Shown here: positions 1-7,292 of the stretch, piece after piece | Layout of the letters: each line of letters starts with the position of its first letter | Position numbering within the stretch: the first letter of the stretch is position 1 | Source of the DNA: Synechococcales cyanobacterium PMM_0073 | GTDB lineage: Bacteria > Cyanobacteriota > Cyanobacteriia > Elainellales > Elainellaceae | Length of the DNA stretch: 15,003 nucleotides | NCBI GenBank assembly: GCA_949127695.1 | Contig: CASBQH010000249.1 | Span: 1 to 15,003, forward strand | Direction: 5' to 3' | Position numbers and translations under genes: made by a program | The notes under the pieces: model-generated | Database searches by the model: none | Seen by the model: only the letters and a program-made list of their open reading frames with translations | What the model was told of the DNA's origin: nothing

Positions 1-150
1 GATCACATCTGCGCCAATCGGCATCCCCACCAGGGTTGGCCGCTTCTGCAACAGACTCCAGGCCATGACGCCGCCGACTGCGAAGCCAGCCGCGCTGCCA
101 ATTGTCAGCAGCAACGCCGACTTGCGCTGATGCAGCAGTTTTTTGACCAC
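1..150 (-). CDS. N-terminal part of a membrane-anchored protein (possibly DUF3352 type), cut by window edge
   Basis: Fifty codons are visible, reading from a GTG at 150-148 off the left edge. The start is fixed by an in-frame TAG at 166-168 with no other start codon in between, and by a purine-rich AGGGGG about seven bases upstream. The visible protein begins with basic residues (VVKKLLHQRK). A hydrophobic glycine/alanine-rich segment of about 20 residues follows (roughly 12-33), typical of a signal anchor. It continues with KRPTLVGMPIGADVI. That last stretch resembles the region just after the anchor in cyanobacterial DUF3352 proteins, which have no clear known function. That resemblance is from memory and weak. 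Only the membrane anchor can be read directly. Confidence 0.6.
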   Translation of the reverse strand, partial: MVKKLLHQRKSALLLTIGSAAGFAVGGVMAWSLLQKRPTLVGMPIGADVI

Positions 151-164
151 AGGCCACCCCCTTA

Positions 165-195
165 TCTACCGCAACGATTTCTATCCGCAACAATC
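165..195. repeat. Imperfect tandem duplication, about 15-16 bp x 2
   Basis: The stretches at 165-179 and 180-195 both read TCTA-(T)-CCGCAAC-(G/A)-AT with one inserted base and one substitution. It lies just upstream of the GTG start of the leftmost gene, so it would fall in that gene's leader or promoter. Confidence 0.45.
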
Positions 196-342
196 AGGTC
201 TTGGAACAGGCTGAGCGCCCAATTCAGATCAGACTATAAACGATGATCTGGCAATTGAACCGCCTGTCAATATTGAGTTTCAGAGAGAATAAAGGGGGTA
301 TTGCGATGGTATAGCGGTAGCATTGCCGAGCCAACTGCCGCT

Positions 343-1392
343 CTAGAGCAGCTCTGCCCAGTCTGGGTTTTGCTGAATCTGCTTTAACACCTGCTTAATA
401 TCTTGCGTGCGGTCTTTTTTGACAATTAAGGTCACATTGCCATCGCGCACCACCACCGTATCTTCCAGGCCAATCGTCACGATCAGATCAGACTGATCAG
501 TGGAGTAGAGCAGCGACCCCTGCGTATCTAGGCCAATATGCTGCGCCAGCTCGACGTTGGGGCTGTCCGATTTGAGCAGCCGCTCAATCGCGTTCCAGTC
601 GCCCAAATCATCCCAGCGGAAGTTGACTGGCAGCACGTAAGCCCGGTCGGTTTTTTCCATCAGGGCATAGTCGATGCTGAGCTTGGGCAGATGAGGATAG
701 ATTTCGGCTCCCTGCTGGCGCAGCGGCTGCAAGATTTCTGGGGCATAGCGCTCTAGCTCGGCCAGCACAATTCCGGCTGGGAAGATAAACATGCCGCCAT
801 TCCAGCCAAACCGCCCCGTCGCCAAAAACTGCTCAGCGGTCGCCAAGTCGGGTTTTTCGGTAAAGCGGCTGACTCGATAGCCCGTCAGCCCGTCAAAGCT
901 ACCAACGGCTTCACCCTGCTCAATATAGCCATAGCCCGTTGCCGGATAGACCGGGGCAATCCCCAGCGTGGCAATGCCCTGCTGCGCCGTTGCCAGCGCC
1001 TCTGCCGCCCGGATCGTCTGCTCAAAGCGATCCTGTTCGCCAATCCAGTGATCGGCAGGAAAAAAGCCAATCATTGCCGCTTCGCCGTGACGTCGGGCAA
1101 TTTCTAGGGTGGCCCAAGCGACTGCTGGAGCCGTATCGCGCCCTTCAATTTCGACCAGCAGATTTTCGGGCGGCAGATCGGGCAGCTGCTCGCGGACGCC
1201 AGCTTCGAGATGGCTGGCAGTAATCACCCAAAGCCCTGACCAGCCGCCTGCTAGCCCCAAGAGCCGATCGGCGGTGGCTTGCAGCAGGCTTCTGTCGCTG
1301 CCGTCAAGATTCAAAAACTGCTTGGGGCGAAGTTTGCGGCTGAGCGGCCAAAATCGTTCGCCCTTTCCACCAGCTAAAATTACGGGGATCAT
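343..1392 (-). CDS. manC: Mannose-1-phosphate guanylyltransferase (GDP-mannose pyrophosphorylase)
   Basis: This enzyme makes GDP-mannose from mannose-1-phosphate and GTP, the activated sugar for mannose- and fucose-containing exopolysaccharide, lipopolysaccharide and glycans. The 349-residue protein starts at an ATG (1392-1390). It opens with the nucleotidyltransferase signature ILAGGKGERFWPLSR followed by PKQFL (residues 5-26). Other family marks are E-x-GRDTAPA (83-90), FPADHWI (111-117), a conserved EKPD, WNGGMFIF, DYALMEKT, and the WDDLGDW block before the C-terminal region. The length fits the short form, without the phosphomannose isomerase domain carried by longer bifunctional ManC/AlgA proteins. 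It is divergent from the LCP-family gene across a 335-bp gap, and both fit cell-surface polysaccharide work. Family assignment is firm; which glycan it feeds cannot be read here. Confidence 0.95.
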   Translation of the reverse strand: MIPVILAGGKGERFWPLSRKLRPKQFLNLDGSDRSLLQATADRLLGLAGGWSGLWVITASHLEAGVREQLPDLPPENLLVEIEGRDTAPAVAWATLEIARRHGEAAMIGFFPADHWIGEQDRFEQTIRAAEALATAQQGIATLGIAPVYPATGYGYIEQGEAVGSFDGLTGYRVSRFTEKPDLATAEQFLATGRFGWNGGMFIFPAGIVLAELERYAPEILQPLRQQGAEIYPHLPKLSIDYALMEKTDRAYVLPVNFRWDDLGDWNAIERLLKSDSPNVELAQHIGLDTQGSLLYSTDQSDLIVTIGLEDTVVVRDGNVTLIVKKDRTQDIKQVLKQIQQNPDWAELL

Positions 1393-1727
1393 GCGGTTGA
1401 TGGCAATAGGTATTCAAAGGTTTTACAGCAATTCCGCCCCATCCTAGCAGCTCCAATTCGCCAGGTCAGGAGCAGATTCAGCATCTTCATACTGCCGTTA
1501 GAGGGAAGGCATCCTTGGACTGTTCAAGTTATAATCTGTGCGAATGTTAAAAAAGTTAAACTGCCAGATATCTGCATTAATTTATCTGCTTATCTACGCT
1601 AGTTCGTTTGAGCCAATTTGTTTGAGCCAATTTGTTTAAGCCAATTCAGGCGCTCGGTTCCGGGTCTATGAGTTCCTGGTAGCGTCGTCGCCAGGTTGGT
1701 AGCTAAATCATTAGGGAGTAGCAAGGC
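1393..1727. other. Divergent intergenic region between manC and the LCP gene
   Basis: No convincing gene is seen in these 335 bases. A TATAAT at 1530-1535 on the plus strand could be a -10 element for the LCP gene. No good -35 sits 16-18 bases upstream (TTGGAC at 1515-1520 is too close), so the promoter call is weak. If it is used, the LCP transcript has a leader of roughly 185 bases containing a three-copy 14-bp tandem repeat. An AGGGAG at 1713-1718 is a plausible ribosome binding site for the GTG at 1728. No clear promoter for manC could be picked out by eye. Confidence 0.5.
1606..1647. repeat. 14-bp tandem repeat x 3
   Basis: The unit GTTTGAGCCAATTT occurs perfectly at 1606-1619 and 1620-1633. 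A third copy at 1634-1647 has two changes (GTTTAAGCCAATTC). It lies about 80-120 bases upstream of the LCP gene start. The unit length is not a multiple of three, as expected for a non-coding array. Confidence 0.9.
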
Positions 1728-3149
1728 GTGGATCAACAAGGGCAGGGTTCTAAGCAGCCGGATCGGCAAGCTGATATGCAAACAGAGATCAAAGAGATCA
1801 ATCAGCCTGAGACTCACGTTGGAACGGTGCTTTCCTCGTCTGTTGATCTGCCTAGTCGCACCCAGCCGAGAAAATGGCTGTTCCGCGGCTTTGCCCTGGG
1901 TATGAGCGCTGTGGTTTCAGCAGTGGTGGGGGCTGGACTGGTGCTGATGACGCCGCTGCCTGCCTCCATGACGCCCACGGGCAGCCGCCAGCCCCTCTCG
2001 CTGGGCGACATTTGGCGGCAGGGATTTCGCTATAAGATCACCCGCCCGGTGAATATTTTGGTGATGGGGGTCGATCTACCGCTGAACCTGCCTGACAACC
2101 AAGTCGGCGACGATATTTTTGCAGGGCGCAGTGACACGATGCTGCTGGTGCATCTCGATCCCGATCGCGAGACCATTAGCCTGCTGTCGATTCCGCGTGA
2201 CACAAGGGTTGATATCCCAGATTTGGGCATTGAAAAAATCAACTATGCCAATGCCGAAGGTGGCGCGAAGCTGGCGGCGCAGGTGGTGAGCCGGACGCTG
2301 AATGGCGTCACAATTGATCGCTACCTGCGGGTCAGCACTGGCGCATTTCGGGAGCTGGTGGATTTAGCTGGCGGCATCAATGTGAATGTGCCGTACCGGA
2401 TGGAGTACACCGACAACACCCAAAAGCTGAAGATTGACCTCCAGCCCGGTCAGCAAACCCTGAACGGTGAGCAGGCAGAGCAGTTCGCTCGCTTCCGCAA
2501 TGATGCCAACGGCGATATTGGCCGAGTGCAGCGGCAGCAGCAGGTGATCCGGGCGCTCAAAGATCAAGTCAGCAGTCCGGCGATGGTGACAAAGCTGCCC
2601 CAAGCGGTCGAGCTGTTTCGGCAATATATTGACACCAATCTGACGGTGGAAGAAATGCTGGCGGTGGCTGATATGGGCTTAGATCTTAACCAGGAAAGCT
2701 TCCAGATGGTGATGCTACCCGGGCGATTTAGTACAGCCGCTGAATCGGTGGCCAGCTACTGGATTCTTGATCCAACCGCCAAAGATCGGGTGATGCAGGA
2801 GCATTTTGATCTCAGCTCGGTGGCCGCAATTACTCAGCGCGTTGATCCAAAAGATCTGCGGGTGGCTGTGCAGAATGCTTCGGATGATCCAAATCTGGGC
2901 GGGCAGGTCTCAGCCTATTTAAGAGACCAGGGCTTTGTGAATGTTTACGTGATTGAAGATTTGCCGCAAGCTCAGAGCCAGACGCAGATTATTGCCCAAA
3001 ATGGCGATCTAGAAGCCGCTAAAATGCTAGAGACAACGCTGGGTTTGGGAGAAATTATTCCCGCTTCGACCGGCGATTTGCAGTCAGACGTAACGATTCG
3101 GATTGGCGATGACTGGGCGGCTCGGCCTCGGATTCAAACCAGCTATTGA
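1728..3149 (+). CDS. LCP (LytR-CpsA-Psr) family envelope polymer transferase with C-terminal LytR_C domain
   Basis: LCP proteins move glycopolymers from lipid carriers to the cell wall or other surface acceptors, outside the cytoplasmic membrane. The 473-residue protein starts at a GTG with AGGGAG nine bases upstream; the next in-frame ATG (codon 17) lacks such a site. A cytoplasmic tail of about 50 residues leads to one transmembrane helix (about 55-75). The LCP domain spans about 109-280, with NILVMGVD, GRSDTMLL (133-140), SIPRDTRVDI (154-163), KINYANAEGG (170-179), RYLRVSTGAF..LVDLAGGINVNVP, and GEQAEQFARFRND..GDIGRVQRQQ (247-271). The Arg and Asp residues of these motifs bind the pyrophosphate of the substrate in studied members. 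From about 373 a LytR_C domain follows (LRVAVQNAS..GGQVSAYLRDQGF). The pentapeptide gene lies 39 bases downstream on the same strand and may be co-transcribed. The exact polymer is unknown. Confidence 0.94.
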   Translation: MDQQGQGSKQPDRQADMQTEIKEINQPETHVGTVLSSSVDLPSRTQPRKWLFRGFALGMSAVVSAVVGAGLVLMTPLPASMTPTGSRQPLSLGDIWRQGFRYKITRPVNILVMGVDLPLNLPDNQVGDDIFAGRSDTMLLVHLDPDRETISLLSIPRDTRVDIPDLGIEKINYANAEGGAKLAAQVVSRTLNGVTIDRYLRVSTGAFRELVDLAGGINVNVPYRMEYTDNTQKLKIDLQPGQQTLNGEQAEQFARFRNDANGDIGRVQRQQQVIRALKDQVSSPAMVTKLPQAVELFRQYIDTNLTVEEMLAVADMGLDLNQESFQMVMLPGRFSTAAESVASYWILDPTAKDRVMQEHFDLSSVAAITQRVDPKDLRVAVQNASDDPNLGGQVSAYLRDQGFVNVYVIEDLPQAQSQTQIIAQNGDLEAAKMLETTLGLGEIIPASTGDLQSDVTIRIGDDWAARPRIQTSY

Positions 3150-3188
3150 GTCTGGGTTCGGCTGCTTGAATTTGGAGCAAACTTTAAG

Positions 3189-3776
3189 ATGAATCAACAG
3201 CAGCTCACAGGCTGGATATCTAGCCGCCCGAGTCGAATCACCGCCCAATTCGATCGCTGGCGGCGGCAAATGCTCTATGCGGCTCTGCTGCTGCTCTTGG
3301 CCTGCGGCTGGCTGCTGCTGATGGCACCCGCCGCTGCCTCACCTCAACTGGCGATACTCACTGCCCCCGATACGGTGAACTACAACAATGCCAATTTGAG
3401 CAACCAAGATTTTTCACATGCTGACCTGCGTGGCAAGGCATTTGTGGCGGCTGAAATGCGCGGCATTAACTTGGAAGGAGCCGACTTGACCAATGCCATG
3501 CTGACCAAAGGCGTGATGCTAGACGCCAATCTGCGGCAGGCCAATTTGAGCGGAGCGCTGGTAGACCGCGTGTTCTTGGTCGGCGCTGACTTGACCGACG
3601 CGATTTTGGCAGGCGCAACCCTAGCCCGCACCAGCCTTCAGGATGCCACCATTACCGGAGCCGACTTCACCGACGCCATTCTCGATCGCTACGAGCTGGC
3701 GCTGCTCTGCAAACGAGCTGATGGCGTTAACTCCGTCACAGGCGTGGCCACGCGAGACAGCTTGGGCTGTCGCTAG
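3189..3776 (+). CDS. Exported pentapeptide-repeat protein, thylakoid-lumen type
   Basis: The protein has 195 residues, starting at an ATG with GGAG eleven bases upstream. A basic N-region (DRWRRQM) precedes a strong hydrophobic core (about 29-46) and a possible signal peptidase site after APAAA (46-50), so it should be exported. The double arginine is only a weak match to a Tat signal. Residues about 62-170 are A(D/N)LXX-type pentapeptide repeats (ANLSNQDFSHADLRG, EGADLTNAML, VGADLTDAIL, TGADFTDAIL), which form a right-handed quadrilateral beta helix. The tail LLCKRADGVNSVTGVATRDSLGC has Cys174 and Cys194, which could form a disulfide in the oxidising lumen. This tail resembles what I remember of lumenal pentapeptide proteins of cyanobacteria and plants (the Arabidopsis TL15/TL17 type), whose function is not settled. 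It follows the LCP gene closely. Confidence 0.9.
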   Translation: MNQQQLTGWISSRPSRITAQFDRWRRQMLYAALLLLLACGWLLLMAPAAASPQLAILTAPDTVNYNNANLSNQDFSHADLRGKAFVAAEMRGINLEGADLTNAMLTKGVMLDANLRQANLSGALVDRVFLVGADLTDAILAGATLARTSLQDATITGADFTDAILDRYELALLCKRADGVNSVTGVATRDSLGCR

Positions 3777-3799
3777 GTTAGGCGTAGGCTAAGAGTAAG

Positions 3800-4525
3800 C
3801 TAGAGAACTGGCAGCTCTGAGCCAATCCAGCTTTGCACCGCCTCCCAGGCCAGAAAATCTTGCAGCAGCGCCGCATAGCCTGCGCTGCTGGGGTGCAGAC
3901 CGTCCTGAGTCAGGCGGGCAGACCACCAGGCTTCGCCCCGATTCAGCCACTGCTCCAAAATATCCAAATAGGGAATCTGGCGATGCTGGCAGGCGAGCTG
4001 GGTGGCATCTCGGTAGCGGCGCTGATCGGCATGGTTGTAGTAGAGGCAGTTAGAAAAAGGCATCTTGGCCTCGTGGATGGGCGTCATGCCGACAAACAGC
4101 ACCGAGCAAAGCTGCTGCGCTCGCTCTAGCAAAAGCTCTAAATCGGTTTGAAACTCTTCAAACGCCGTAAAGTTTTTGCCGTCTGGTCGACCCAGCCGCG
4201 CTGAGTCATTTAGCCCAACTGAAAGAATAATCACATCTGGAACGCGGTGCCGCAGCTCGCCCCGGTTGCGGAATTCGCTTTCGATCCGCTCTGCCACCTG
4301 CCGCACCCGATCGCCCCGCACGCCCAGGCTATAAAGCGCATGGCTGGGGCTTTCTGGCGTCATCCAGTGGCGGCGCAGTCGCTCTACCCAGCCGCCGCCT
4401 TCCGGGTCGCCAAACCCATAGATTAAGCTATCTCCTAGCGCGACGATTCGCATCGGAGCGGGTTGAGCCAAGGTGAGTGAAGCAGCGGGGACTGATGAGG
4501 GAGCTAGGTTGTCGAGCGTTTGCAT
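3800..4525 (-). CDS. SGNH/GDSL-family hydrolase (esterase/lipase-like)
   Basis: All SGNH blocks are present: block I VALGDSLIYGFGDP with the nucleophile Ser, block II glycine in LGVRGDRV, block III GLND, and block V DGLHPS with the catalytic Asp and His near the C-terminus. It is therefore likely an active esterase of the TesA/rhamnogalacturonan acetylesterase fold; the substrate is unknown. No signal peptide is seen, so it is probably cytoplasmic. The start is uncertain. The frame is open to a TTG at 4573, the ATG at 4525 (chosen) gives 241 residues, and an ATG at 4453 begins right at the catalytic domain. None has a good ribosome binding site. It ends 23 bases from the convergent pentapeptide gene and is last in a minus-strand series behind aroB and the AI-2E gene. 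Confidence 0.9.
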   Translation of the reverse strand: MQTLDNLAPSSVPAASLTLAQPAPMRIVALGDSLIYGFGDPEGGGWVERLRRHWMTPESPSHALYSLGVRGDRVRQVAERIESEFRNRGELRHRVPDVIILSVGLNDSARLGRPDGKNFTAFEEFQTDLELLLERAQQLCSVLFVGMTPIHEAKMPFSNCLYYNHADQRRYRDATQLACQHRQIPYLDILEQWLNRGEAWWSARLTQDGLHPSSAGYAALLQDFLAWEAVQSWIGSELPVL

Positions 4526-4660
4526 GGGCAGTAGGTCAGAGCTGAAGGACAGACGAACTGGGAAAACACACAAGAGAGCTTTATAAGGCTCACTGCCATA
4601 GCCGCGTAGTTTAGCCCTAGCTTAGCAATTCTTTGTAGTAGCATACCGGAGATGCACTGT

Positions 4661-4735
4661 TCTACTGTAGATGGCTCTACTGTAGATGGCTCTACTGTAG
4701 TTGGCTCTACTGTAGTTGGCTCTACTATAGTAGGC
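4661..4735. repeat. 15-bp tandem repeat x 5 with an internal dyad
   Basis: Five head-to-tail units lie at 4661-4675, 4676-4690, 4691-4705, 4706-4720 and 4721-4735. Units 1 and 2 read TCTACTGTAGATGGC. Units 3 and 4 differ at one base (GTTGGC). Unit 5 is more diverged (TCTACTATAGTAGGC). Each of units 1-4 holds CTAC-T-GTAG, a near-perfect dyad, so the array presents a palindromic half-site every 15 bp. It sits between the stop of the AI-2E gene and the GDSL hydrolase start, in the shared leader or intercistronic region. Confidence 0.93.
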
Positions 4736-4747
4736 CTGCCAGAATCT

Positions 4748-5815
4748 TTAATCAAACGGCGTGCCAGCCAGCTCTTCCGCAGCTGGCAACTCATCCGGCA
4801 GCCGCAGCGTTTCGATCGTGCTTTTAATCGCTGCGGCAATCGGCATGGCCAGCACCACCCCAATAAACCCGGCCACCCGTCCGCCAATCAGCAGCGCAAT
4901 AATAATCCAAATTGGGTTAAGTCCGGTGAAGCCTCCCCGCACGCGCGGTGCAATCACATTGTCGGTAATCTGCTGAAAGACAATGCTGGCCACCAACACC
5001 TGCACCGAAGGAATAAACCCTTGCAGCCCCAGCACCAGCAGGCCAACCAGGCCAATTCCAACCGTTGCCCCAAACAGCGGCACCACTTGCAGTAGCCCAA
5101 TCACCAGGACAAACAGCAGGGCAAACTTGATCTGCAAAATCAAAAAGGTTGGCGTCAAAAACAGCACCATCACCAGCGCCAGCAAGAGCTGACTGAGAAA
5201 AAATTGGTGAAACTGCTGCCGCAGCGACTGGCTGACGGCCACGGCTAGCTTGGCGGGCAGCAGGTTAATCACGCCTTTCCAGCAGCGTTCGCCGTAGAGC
5301 AGCATATAAAAGGCCAGCACAATTAGCAGCACCGTGGCAAAAATCTGCCCCAGCGTATTGATCGCCAGCTCCGGCAGTTCGGCAACAATCACCTGCGTCT
5401 GGTTATTGATCTGTTCGTTGATTTGGTTGAGGTCAAACGGCAGATTGTGATAGTTGATGAAGCTTTGCAGCTGGTTGAGGTTGCGTCCGCCTGCTTCTAG
5501 CAACGTCGGCAAGCCCTGCACCAGCTGAGTCGCCTGCTCAATCACAATGGGAATCAGCGTGAAGCCCAGCACCACCAGCGTCACCCAAAAAACGCCCAGC
5601 ACCAGCAGTACTGCCTGGGTGCGGTTGGAGCCTAATCGCTCAAACAGCTTGACCAGATAGTCTAAAATCAGCGACAGAATGATGCTGAGAATGGTGAAGG
5701 TGATCACGCCCTCAAAATAGTTGAACAGCTGCCCCAGCACCCAGAGGTTGAGCACAATAATTGGGCCACTGAGTCCATACAGCAAATAGCGGCGAATGAG
5801 TTCTGAGAGCTGCAT
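4748..5815 (-). CDS. AI-2E family membrane transporter (PF01594)
   Basis: This is a polytopic inner-membrane protein of the AI-2E/PerM family. Members have been linked to export of the autoinducer AI-2 and to Na+/H+ exchange, so the substrate cannot be read from sequence. It has about 355 residues from the ATG at 5815; a TTG two codons upstream is an alternative. Neither has a clear ribosome binding site. Hydrophobic segments lie near the N-terminus (two, then one around residues 65-90) and as a cluster over about 150-320. A less hydrophobic central stretch rich in Asn and Gln (about 95-145) lies between them. The C-terminal GRVAGFIGVVLAMPIAAAIKSTIETL block is the family hallmark. The gene starts 42 bases after the aroB stop on the same strand, so it is probably co-transcribed with it. 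Confidence 0.93.
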   Translation of the reverse strand: MQLSELIRRYLLYGLSGPIIVLNLWVLGQLFNYFEGVITFTILSIILSLILDYLVKLFERLGSNRTQAVLLVLGVFWVTLVVLGFTLIPIVIEQATQLVQGLPTLLEAGGRNLNQLQSFINYHNLPFDLNQINEQINNQTQVIVAELPELAINTLGQIFATVLLIVLAFYMLLYGERCWKGVINLLPAKLAVAVSQSLRQQFHQFFLSQLLLALVMVLFLTPTFLILQIKFALLFVLVIGLLQVVPLFGATVGIGLVGLLVLGLQGFIPSVQVLVASIVFQQITDNVIAPRVRGGFTGLNPIWIIIALLIGGRVAGFIGVVLAMPIAAAIKSTIETLRLPDELPAAEELAGTPFD

Positions 5816-5857
5816 GGGCAAAGCGACGAAAGAGAGTAACGCTGGGTAGAGCCAAAT

Positions 5858-6991
5858 CTAGCTGGTGCTTAAAACCGCCCGACTTAAAACCGCCCGACTT
5901 AAAACCGCCCGAACCGTGGCAGCATCGGCTTGGTCAGTGACCACCACGCGGCCAATTTGGGTCGGCAGCACAAACCGCACTTTACCAGACTGGACTTTTT
6001 TGTCAGACTGCAAGGCCGCCAAAATCTGCTCAATGCCCGCCGGGTTGGCCAGCGATTCTGGCAGCTGAGTGGGCAGTCCGGCGGCTTGAATCACCCGGCG
6101 CTGCCGGTCGGCTTCCGCCTGCGGCCATAGATCTAGCGCCACGGCAATTTGGCCTGCGGCCACCATGCCAATCGCCACCGCCTCACCGTGATTCACCAGT
6201 CGATAGCCCGTCAGGCTTTCCACCGCATGGCCAATTGTATGGCCGTAGTTGAGAATCGCCCGCAGCCCTGCCTCTTTTTCGTCCTGGCTGACCACCTTGG
6301 CCTTGGCCTCACAGGAGCGGGTCAAAATAGACTGCAAAAGCTCTGCCGAGACATAGCGCTGCTGATCGAGCCGGGGCGCGGCTTCTAGCTGCTCAAATAG
6401 CGCCGCATCCCAGATCACGCCATATTTAATCACCTCGGCCATCCCAGCCCGAAACTCGCGCGGCGGCAGCGTCTTCAGCAGCTCTGGATCAATTAACACC
6501 AGCCGGGGCTGGTGGAATGCACCAATCAGGTTTTTGCCCTGCGGATGGTTAATCCCCGTTTTGCCGCCAATTGAGGCATCGACCATCGCCAGCAGCGACG
6601 TGGGCAGCTGCACAAAGGCAATGCCGCGCAGCCAGGTGGCCGCCGCAAAGCCGGACATATCTCCCACAATGCCGCCGCCCAGCGCCAAAATCGTCGAGCT
6701 GCGCTCTAGCCGAGCCGCCAAGGCTGCATCGTAGATTTTTTGCAGCGTGGCTGGCGTTTTGTAGCGCTCGCCAGCGGGCAGCAGACAGGTAGAAACCTCA
6801 AAGCCCGCTTGGGTGAGCGCCGCCACAGCCGTCTCGCCGTAGCGCCGAAAAACCATCGGATTTGAGACTAGCAGCAGCTTCTGACCCAGCTTGAGCGGCT
6901 GGAGCCAATACCCCAGCTGTGACAGGCCGCCTGTAGCAATTGCCACCTGATAAGACTGTTGGGGGAGTTCAACGGAGATAATAGATTTCAT
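5858..6991 (-). CDS. aroB: 3-dehydroquinate synthase
   Basis: This catalyses the second step of the shikimate pathway, turning DAHP into 3-dehydroquinate with NAD+ and a divalent metal, and so feeds aromatic amino acids, quinones and folate. The 377-residue protein starts at an ATG (6991-6989). The NAD-binding GGGIVGD is at 105-111. The core block [36 protein letters not shown] runs from 127. Likely metal ligands are Glu186 (in AEVIKY), His251 (NYGHTIGH) and His268 (NHGE). All expected catalytic parts are present, so it should be active. The C-terminus is unusual: residues 361-375 read RAVLS three times, from a perfect 15-bp triplication, where a single copy would be the natural end. The AI-2E gene follows 42 bases downstream. 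Confidence 0.97.
   Translation of the reverse strand: MKSIISVELPQQSYQVAIATGGLSQLGYWLQPLKLGQKLLLVSNPMVFRRYGETAVAALTQAGFEVSTCLLPAGERYKTPATLQKIYDAALAARLERSSTILALGGGIVGDMSGFAAATWLRGIAFVQLPTSLLAMVDASIGGKTGINHPQGKNLIGAFHQPRLVLIDPELLKTLPPREFRAGMAEVIKYGVIWDAALFEQLEAAPRLDQQRYVSAELLQSILTRSCEAKAKVVSQDEKEAGLRAILNYGHTIGHAVESLTGYRLVNHGEAVAIGMVAAGQIAVALDLWPQAEADRQRRVIQAAGLPTQLPESLANPAGIEQILAALQSDKKVQSGKVRFVLPTQIGRVVVTDQADAATVRAVLSRAVLSRAVLSTS
5868..5912. repeat. 15-bp perfect tandem repeat x 3 inside the 3' end of aroB
   Basis: The plus-strand unit CTTAAAACCGCCCGA is repeated without change at 5868-5882, 5883-5897 and 5898-5912. On the coding strand it encodes the RAVLS tripled at the end of AroB. Perfect identity between copies points to a recent event. 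Confidence 0.95.
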
Positions 6992-7067
6992 GTGACGCTG
7001 GATTGACGCAGATTGGAAGAATCGGCTGACTCTACTTTAGTGGAACTTGTTGAGTTGCAGTACCGTT

Positions 7068-7085
7068 GAGATCTCAGGAGATCTC
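7068..7085. promoter_or_regulatory. Paired 8-bp palindromes, possible operator
   Basis: Two copies of the palindrome GAGATCTC are separated by AG, so the whole 18-bp block is also nearly self-complementary. It lies in the divergent aroB spacer, within about 80 bases of the aroB start. A role in binding a regulator is inference only. Confidence 0.35.
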
Positions 7086-7250
7086 GCTTTCTTTTCAAGC
7101 TTTCTGGTTTGACCGCTGTCCCAAATTCTAGAAAGCTGGTCATAATAGTGCCGAGTTGGCTAGGGTCTGATTCGGATTAGATTCGGATCAGAGCGGTTAA
7201 TCTTGTATTGAGTAACCAGATTCGCTCAGGCGCTAGGGGCGGCAACTCAC

Positions 7251-7280
7251 AGATTTTTCTCAGCCAGATTTTTCTCAGCC
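7251..7280. repeat. 15-bp perfect tandem duplication in the leader of the 708-residue gene
   Basis: AGATTTTTCTCAGCC occurs at 7251-7265 and again at 7266-7280, directly before the AGGAA that probably serves as ribosome binding site for the GTG at 7293. Confidence 0.92.
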
Positions 7281-7292
7281 AGGAATGCAACG

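Larger units (their letters stand above)
6992..7292. other. Divergent intergenic region between aroB and the 708-residue protein gene
   Basis: No gene is seen in these 301 bases, but they are dense in small symmetric elements. GAGATCTC occurs twice two bases apart (7068-7075 and 7078-7085). AGCTTTCT at 7098-7105 is the exact reverse complement of AGAAAGCT at 7130-7137, with TTCTAGAA overlapping the second arm at 7126-7133. An 11-bp near-duplication (GATTCGGAT) lies at 7169-7190, and a 15-bp perfect duplication at 7251-7280. CATAAT at 7141-7146 could be a -10 element, but the TTGACC at 7109-7114 is 26 bases away, too far for a normal promoter. Confidence 0.6.

Noticed and set aside
265..270. 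TTGACA on the minus strand with TATAGT at 233-238 as a promoter for the leftmost gene
   Set aside because: The spacer is 26 bases, too long for a sigma70 promoter, and no better pairing was found.
340..349. GCTCTAGAGC palindrome at the manC stop as a terminator
   Set aside because: It is a perfect palindrome without a loop, and there is no T run after it on the transcribed strand.
1109..1447. Plus-strand open frame of 112 codons opposite manC
   Set aside because: It is antisense to a firmly identified gene, rich in Ser/Arg/Pro, and has no start signal or domain.
4661..4735. Possible CRISPR array
   Set aside because: The 15-bp units abut directly with no unique spacers, and no cas gene is present.
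4504..4887. Minus-strand open frame with TVEP repeats (and its plus-strand mirror with STVDG repeats)
   Set aside because: The repeats are only the translated 15-bp array, which lacks stops in these frames. The ends overlap the GDSL and AI-2E genes in other frames.
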